NCBI GenBank assembly: GCA_007131625.1
Contig: SLQC01000194.1
Coordinates: 1-6,559, forward strand
Length of the DNA stretch: 6,559 bases
Direction: 5' to 3'
Origin: Balneolales bacterium
GTDB lineage: Bacteria; Bacteroidota; Rhodothermia; Balneolales; Natronogracilivirgulaceae
Both the position numbers and the translations under genes were made by a program. Below the pieces are notes generated by a model. The model had not been told where the DNA came from, searched no databases, and worked only from the letters and a program-made list of their open reading frames with translations. Below, in pieces: positions 5,850 through 6,559 of the stretch (position 1 is its first letter; every line of letters begins with the position of its first letter).

Positions 5850-6559
5850 TTACCAGTCTTTTTCATGTGGTGCGACTGGATCCAACTGCCGTTTTATATA
5901 ATCCTTGATGAGCTCTTTTTCGATCTGCTCCAATGCGTTCATGATATCCTCAGCATGTCTCAGTTGTTCTTCGGTGATTTCGGGTCTGCCTTCTCTGCGT
6001 TCTTCATCGGTCTGCGGTTGATTGTCCAGCTGGATGGGTTCCGGCTGTCCGGATTCATCATCTTCCGGCCGGCTGTCATCTTCGGATGCGGACTGAGGTT
6101 GTGTGTCCTGCGGCTGTTGCTGCTGATCCTGCGGATCGTCATCATCCTCCTGATCGTCATCGCGCTCCTCATCTTGTTGCCGGCGCTTTAAAAATTCATA
6201 GTTGAACTTGGCATCTTCATCTGTGGGATCCAGTTCGAGGGATTGCCGAAAATGACGCAGTGCTTCTTTCGTGTTGCCGGATTCACCATGCAGATACCCC
6301 AGGTTGTATACGGCAGGAGCCTGATCGGCCGGGTCGTCGGTAATATCCCGATAGCGCTGAAAAGCTTCAAGTGAAGCTTCCATATCACCTTGCTGTGCCA
6401 GCGTGTTACCGAGATTGAAGAGGATATGGCGGCTGTCGGGATTATCCTCCAGAATTTCTCTGTACAATTGTTCTGCACGCTGATAATTTCCCTGCTCATA
6501 GGCGCGGTTGGCTTCCCGGGCCCGGCTGCCGCCGTCCGGCGCAGACATTAAAAGTGCAA
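5850..6559 (-). CDS. batC: BatC-like TPR protein with acidic tail (N-terminus beyond window)
   Basis: TPR protein at the head of the visible Bat genes, probably a scaffold for partner proteins in the envelope. Numbered from the Met at 6548, three TPR-like units occupy about 8-37 (SRAREANRAYEQGNYQRAEQ), 42-71 and 78-111 (AVYNLGYLHGESGNTKEALR). These are followed by a low-complexity Asp/Glu/Gln/Pro segment at 123-190 and a C-terminal amphipathic helix 191-222 (ITEEQLRHAEDIMNALEQIE), ending in EKDW, a style of ending common in Bacteroidota Bat TPR proteins. The frame stays open upstream of 6548 to the edge, encoding x-A-L-L before that Met. This looks like the end of a signal peptide, so the true start probably lies outside the window; Met 6548 (232 residues) is the fallback. 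The stop is 5 bases before batD. BatB/BatC fusions exist in some lineages and cannot be excluded. Confidence 0.8.
   Translation of the reverse strand, partial: ALLMSAPDGGSRAREANRAYEQGNYQRAEQLYREILEDNPDSRHILFNLGNTLAQQGDMEASLEAFQRYRDITDDPADQAPAVYNLGYLHGESGNTKEALRHFRQSLELDPTDEDAKFNYEFLKRRQQDEERDDDQEDDDDPQDQQQQPQDTQPQSASEDDSRPEDDESGQPEPIQLDNQPQTDEERREGRPEITEEQLRHAEDIMNALEQIEKELIKDYIKRQLDPVAPHEKDW

Noticed and set aside
5865..6191. Plus-strand open frame with a very hydrophobic end rich in Leu and Ile, resembling a membrane protein
   Set aside because: It is the complement of the Asp/Glu/Gln-rich linker of the BatC-like gene; the antisense of GAT/GAC/GAG codons reads as Ile, Val and Leu.
6363..6385. 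AAGCTTCA / AAGCTTCC direct repeat within the BatC-like gene
   Set aside because: It reads as the E-A-S-L-E-A-F helix of a TPR unit; ordinary coding redundancy.

Overview
The window (about 6.6 kb, mid-range GC by eye) carries two ordinary bacterial gene blocks that converge on a short intergenic gap. None of the starts I examined has a clear Shine-Dalgarno sequence; the bases upstream are A/T-rich instead. Together with a BatC-BatD-BatE type gene order, this points to the Bacteroidota / Rhodothermota / Balneolota side of the FCB group. The phylum is an inference from gene content and style, not from a marker gene.

Left block (+ strand, 1-1421): the last 18 codons (stop included) of a possible unidentified gene (3-56), then panC (pantothenate synthetase) and panD (aspartate 1-decarboxylase precursor), which overlap or almost abut. 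PanD makes beta-alanine from L-aspartate and PanC joins beta-alanine to pantoate, so the pair encodes two consecutive inputs to vitamin B5 and coenzyme A. panC starts at a TTG codon. For panD the ATG at 1029 places every catalytic residue at its E. coli number.

Gap (1422-1526): 105 bases between convergent genes, with only weak hairpins and no convincing terminator.

Right block (- strand, read from 6559 down to 1527): a TPR protein with an acidic tail (BatC-like, running off the window edge), BatD (exported, one C-terminal membrane anchor), a BatE-like protein (TPR, two membrane helices, SH3-like domain) and an M20-family metallodipeptidase. The three Bat genes are tightly coupled: a 5-base gap, then an ATGA overlap. 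The dipeptidase follows after 53 bases, which hold a possible extended -10 promoter. Bat proteins usually sit beside a MoxR ATPase, a DUF58 protein and von Willebrand A proteins BatA/BatB; these would be expected beyond position 6559 but are not visible.

I see no mobile element, CRISPR array, RNA gene or clearly novel system. The point most worth a second look is a cysteine-rich stretch at the N-terminus of the BatE-like protein (about 3860-3970): either an undescribed metal-binding extension or a sign that the true start lies further in.
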